A DNA stretch of 25,470 bases from positions 1 to 25,470 of the forward strand of contig CAJTWA010000057.1 in assembly GCA_910580195.1 (NCBI GenBank), given 5' to 3'. Both the position numbers and the translations under genes were made by a program. Origin of the DNA: an uncultured Lachnospiraceae bacterium. Its GTDB lineage: Bacteria > Bacillota > Clostridia > Lachnospirales > Lachnospiraceae. The notes below the pieces were generated by a model, which had not been told where the DNA came from, did not search any database, and saw only the letters and a program-made list of their open reading frames with translations. This document shows positions 22,861-25,470 of this stretch, piece after piece. The stretch's first letter is position 1, and each line of letters begins with the position of its first letter.

Positions 22861-23534
22861 GCATCTACCTCAAATTTGTACCCCATGCCCCAGATTGTCT
22901 TAATGTACCTGCCTTTGTCCCCCAGCTTGCTCCGCAATTTTTTCACATGGGTGTCGATGGTCCTTGCATCTCCGAAATAGTCGTAGTTCCAGACGTGGTT
23001 CAGTATTTTTTCCCGGGACAATGCAATCCCCTTATTTTCGATAAAATAAGTGAGGAGTTCAAATTCCTTGTAGCTTAATTCCAGCTCTTTCCCGTCGGCC
23101 CGAACCTGATGCCCCAGCCTGTCTATTACAATGCCGCCGATTTCCAGCGTTTCCTCTTCCTTCTTCCCCGTGCGCCTAAGGATGGCCTCCACCCGCGCCA
23201 CCAAGATTTTGGGGCTGAAGGGCTTGGAAATGTATTCGTCCGCACCAATGTCAAAGCCCATCAGCTCATCGCTTTCTTCCCCCTTGGCTGTCAGCATGAT
23301 AATGGGCACCTTTGAATTTTCCCGGATTTCCTTGCATACTTCCCAGCCGTTGATTTTGGGCATCATCACGTCTAGGATAATCAGTGCAATGTCTTTCTGC
23401 CCGTAAAACTTGTCCAAGGCGTCTTCCCCGTTCTCTGCCTCTACCACTTCAAAGTCCTGCTTTACCAGAAAATCCCGCACCAGCTTACGCATCCTGCTCT
23501 CGTCGTCAACCACCAATATTTTCCGCTTGTCCAT
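22857..23534 (-). CDS. OmpR/PhoB-family response regulator
   Basis: The 225-residue regulator has a receiver domain with D10/D11 in LVVDDE, the phosphoacceptor D55 in LIILDVMMPKINGW, a threonine in IIMLTAKG and the lysine of YISKPFSP. A C-terminal winged helix (about 130-223) contains ELLTYFIENKGIALSREKIL and DTHVKKLRSKLGDKGRYIKT. It should bind DNA direct repeats after phosphorylation by the kinase encoded immediately downstream. I chose the ATG at 23534 (MDKRKILVVDDE) because GGAAGGTG lies about eight bases upstream. The frame is open to 23564, and an ATG at 23552 is a second possibility. Confidence 0.94.
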   Translation of the reverse strand: MDKRKILVVDDESRMRKLVRDFLVKQDFEVVEAENGEDALDKFYGQKDIALIILDVMMPKINGWEVCKEIRENSKVPIIMLTAKGEESDELMGFDIGADEYISKPFSPKILVARVEAILRRTGKKEEETLEIGGIVIDRLGHQVRADGKELELSYKEFELLTYFIENKGIALSREKILNHVWNYDYFGDARTIDTHVKKLRSKLGDKGRYIKTIWGMGYKFEVDA

Positions 23535-23655
23535 CTGTTTTACACCTTCCATTCCCATCCACATTCTGCATCCATGATACTACATGATTATGGAAAATCT
23601 GTGAAAACTGCTTTCTTTTCCTGAAACGAAAGAATATCCAAAGATCCTGCGCAAT

Positions 23656-23830
23656 AAGGTTTCCCATCCGGCCTAATATCAATACGCCTGCCAGTTTCTT
23701 ATCCAGCCTAATACCAATGCGCCTGCCAGTTTCTTATCCAGCCCAATATCAATGCGCCTGCCCGTTCCTTATTCATCCTAGTATCCGTGTGCCTGACTGT
23801 TCCTTACAGGCCTAGTTCCTGCTCCCGCTG
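23656..23830. repeat. Degenerate tandem repeat, 35-base unit, five copies, reaching into the gene at 23804
   Basis: The plus-strand mark GCCTAATA-(T/C)-CAATGCGCCTGCC starts units at 23671, 23706, 23741, 23776 and 23810, spacings 35, 35, 35 and 34. The last unit is the coding end of the neighbouring gene. TTCCTTA, which contains its stop codon (23804-23806), corresponds to TTTCTTAT or TTCCTTAT in the other units. The second and third units are nearly identical. Confidence 0.85.
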
Positions 23831-24685
23831 CTTTACTGCCTGTTCCCGTTCTTCCAGCGCCTGTTCCCATTCTGCGTATTTATCGACAATTTTATTCTCA
23901 TAATTGATAATATTGGGGTTGCTGTCCATCAAGGTTATCACTGCAATCCCAACGGCCAGAATCAGGAGGAACAGGTTCACCGCAATGCTAAAGCGCAACG
24001 CGCCCCGTCTGCCTTTCAGCTTGCTTTCCGCGCGCCTTTGCTTTAATTCTGCAGCACGGCGTTTCTGCTTTTCCTCCTCTATCTGCCCTTCGTACCATTC
24101 CGCCATGTCCTCTGAGCCAAATTCATTGGAGGCACCCTGCTGGATGGAGCCTGTGCCTGTTGATGATTTTGGCCCGCCCGGCTGGGCTTGGAATGGGGAT
24201 TCCCCTGCTACGCTTGGCTGGGCTATGGCTTGCCCAGTTGGCTTTGCAGGAAAATTCGGCTGGGCTGGCACCTGCCCTCCTTTTCGGTTAGATGGCTGGG
24301 CAAGGCTGGCTAAGCCCTGCCCTCCCTGCGGATCCGATGGCTTTAAGGGACTGGCTAAGCCCTGCCCTCCCTGTGGGCCCGATGGCTTTAAGGGGCTTTG
24401 GGGCTTTGGCAGGCTTGCCGCTTGGATTGGCTCTAACCCTTCCATTTTAAATTCCGGCCTTCTGGCAAGGTAGTCCTGCAGCTGCTTTAAAAATACCAAG
24501 CCTACCGGTGTCTGGAACACCTGCTCCCTTGTCAGCTTGCGGTACATCTCAAGCACCATCCTAGGGTTTTCCATGTCCAGTTTCCCTTTTACATATTTTA
24601 TGCTTTCTGCTTCTTTTACGGCTTTCTGCGCCGTTTCCCTGTCCGTGAAGGCAAAACCGTTTACCACAATCCTGTTCTCTTTCAT
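23804..24685 (-). CDS. Protein of unknown function with repeat linker, coiled coils and one membrane segment
   Basis: I do not recognise this 293-residue protein. An N-terminal region of about 90 residues (FTDRETAQKAVKEAESIKYV, VFLKQLQDYLARRPEF) looks like a small folded domain. A proline/glycine linker (about 95-185) holds near-identical repeats of LKPSGPQGGQGLAS type. Then comes a charged helix (EEEKQKRRAAELKQRRAES), a single membrane segment (about 234-254, FSIAVNLFLLILAVGIAVITL) and a short coiled tail (EEREQAVKQREQELGL). Basic residues ahead of the membrane segment suggest that the N-terminal part is cytoplasmic. The ATG at 24685 uses GGGAGAAG inside a duplicated copy of its own 5' coding region. 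Tandem repeats lie at both gene ends. Confidence 0.6.
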   Translation of the reverse strand: MKENRIVVNGFAFTDRETAQKAVKEAESIKYVKGKLDMENPRMVLEMYRKLTREQVFQTPVGLVFLKQLQDYLARRPEFKMEGLEPIQAASLPKPQSPLKPSGPQGGQGLASPLKPSDPQGGQGLASLAQPSNRKGGQVPAQPNFPAKPTGQAIAQPSVAGESPFQAQPGGPKSSTGTGSIQQGASNEFGSEDMAEWYEGQIEEEKQKRRAAELKQRRAESKLKGRRGALRFSIAVNLFLLILAVGIAVITLMDSNPNIINYENKIVDKYAEWEQALEEREQAVKQREQELGL

Positions 24686-24775
24686 TTCTTCTCCCTGTCT
24701 GTAAAGGCAGAGCTGTTCCCTTATGCCCTTCCCTTTTTCCTTCTTCCTGCCTGTGCGGGCAGTGCCGTTCCCAGA
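24633..24775 (-). repeat. Three tandem copies around the 5' end of the gene at 23804-24685
   Basis: The coding stretch for NGFAFTDRE (near 24641) recurs upstream as NSSAFTDREKK (near 24697) and NGTARTGRKK (near 24749), with spacings of 56 and 52 bases. Only the innermost copy is in the gene frame. The second supplies the ribosome binding site. Confidence 0.7.
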
Positions 24776-24796
24776 AGCCTTGGATTGGCACCAGAT

Positions 24797-25332
24797 TTAT
24801 TGCTCCGCCTTGATGGAAAATCCCTCGTATATCCCCACTGGGATATCTTCGCCAAAAGCATACTCTTCCATGCTGTCTTTTTCAAAATGACAGACGGCCA
24901 CAAGTTCCCGTTCCGGGCCTGCTGCCCAATACTCCCTTACGCCAGCAGTCCGGTACTTAAATAATTTTTTGAAATAATCCATCTGCCTGCTGCTTGGGGA
25001 AACAACCTCAATAATCCAATCCGGCGCGCCTTTACAGCCCTTTTCTGTTATTTTATCTCTGCTGCAGATCACAGACAGATCCGGTTCCACATAGTCCCTG
25101 CCGTTTTCATTTAGGAATACCGCAAAAGGCGCTGGGAACACTTCACATTCCCCATGGCCCCTCTGGATATAATTCCCAATTCCCCTGTCAAAAACATGCA
25201 CCAGCCTTTGATGCTTTGTACCCGGCGGAGCCATATAGTAAATCTGCCCGTCAATTAATTCTGCCCGTTCCCCATCGGCAGGGCATAAATATCATCTAAG
25301 ATATAAATTTCTTCTTTTCCCAGGGCATCCAT
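24797..25332 (-). pseudogene. Uma2-family (DUF820) restriction-endonuclease-like gene with frameshift
   Basis: From an ATG at 25332 the frame reads MDALGKEEIYILDDIYALP, the usual beginning of Uma2-family proteins in Clostridia. After LP the sense continues one frame away as DGERAELIDGQIYYMAPPG and runs intact to 24797. The break is at about 25275-25280 (CTGCCGATGGGG), where one base is missing for a continuous frame. The downstream part has the PD-(D/E)XK-like core: VEPDLSVIC (about residue 71 in the joined protein, D as metal ligand) and DWIIEVVSPSS with the E. It is therefore a complete gene broken by a single-base change, unless the base is a sequencing error. The family's function in bacteria is not established. 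Confidence 0.75.
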
Positions 25333-25401
25333 GGCAACCACCGTTCTTTTCCGTCCCGCAGCATCTGCCCAAAATAGGAAAATCTTATTCCCTGCTCCAA
25401 A

Positions 25402-25430
25402 AGATTAAGTTTATTACTATAAATGAGCAA
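25402..25430 (-). promoter_or_regulatory. Candidate sigma-A promoter for the Uma2-family gene
   Basis: TTGCTC (25425-25430), 17 bases and TAATCT (25402-25407) on the minus strand, about 70 bases before the ATG at 25332. Confidence 0.45.
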
Positions 25431-25470
25431 ATTTAAAAAATTGCACAATAAGCCTATGCCACTAAAGCTT

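Noticed and set aside
24561..24791. 76-residue minus-strand frame across the 5' end of the gene at 23804
   Set aside because: It is the repeated 5' region read in another frame, with no own binding site.

Overview
The window looks like chromosome of a Lachnospiraceae-type member of the Clostridia. The reasons are the gene order ackA - yceD - rpmF - plsX - acpP - rnc - smc - ftsY, strong AAGGAGG ribosome binding sites, sigma-A promoters with 17-base spacers, and a purine pathway in which PurH is replaced by a separate AICAR formyltransferase plus a PurO-type IMP cyclohydrolase. Nearly all genes lie on the minus strand, and the plus strand is visibly C-rich, so the minus strand is probably the leading strand. 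No tRNA, rRNA, CRISPR array, transposase or prophage gene was seen.

Layout in plus coordinates. 1-241: 3' part of a HicB-type antitoxin on the plus strand. 587-1705: remnant-like bacterial-Ig/fibronectin-III protein. 1797-13188 (read right to left): ackA, yceD, rpmF, a DUF624 membrane protein, plsX, acpP, rnc, smc, ftsY and the threonine dehydratase gene ilvA, a conserved core block with several internal promoters. 13379-15079: AAA-ATPase-like/PD-(D/E)XK protein. 15471-16718: tmcAL, the only complete plus-strand gene. 17114-19273: purH (formyltransferase only) and purO. 19537-23534: cheV, a DUF4352-like lipoprotein, and a PhoB-type response regulator with its histidine kinase. 23804-25332: a one-membrane-segment protein of unknown function and a frameshifted Uma2-family gene.

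The most unusual content is between the genes. (1) Two loci 12.7 kb apart (4198-4377 and 16865-17047) carry the same 127-base core, 83% identical without gaps. Each core is enclosed by a perfect 24-27 bp stem whose sequence differs between the loci. Of 21 core substitutions, 14 form seven compensatory base pairs, which points to a selected secondary structure, probably a non-coding RNA or foldback element. In both loci the left stem arm is also repeated 65-66 bases upstream. (2) Many gaps hold short degenerate tandem repeats (units of about 28, 35, 42, 45 and 55 bases). In several cases the end unit is the 3' or 5' end of the neighbouring gene, including its stop codon or Shine-Dalgarno sequence (ftsY/ilvA, purO, cheV, and the gene at 23804). 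I do not recognise either phenomenon as a described family.
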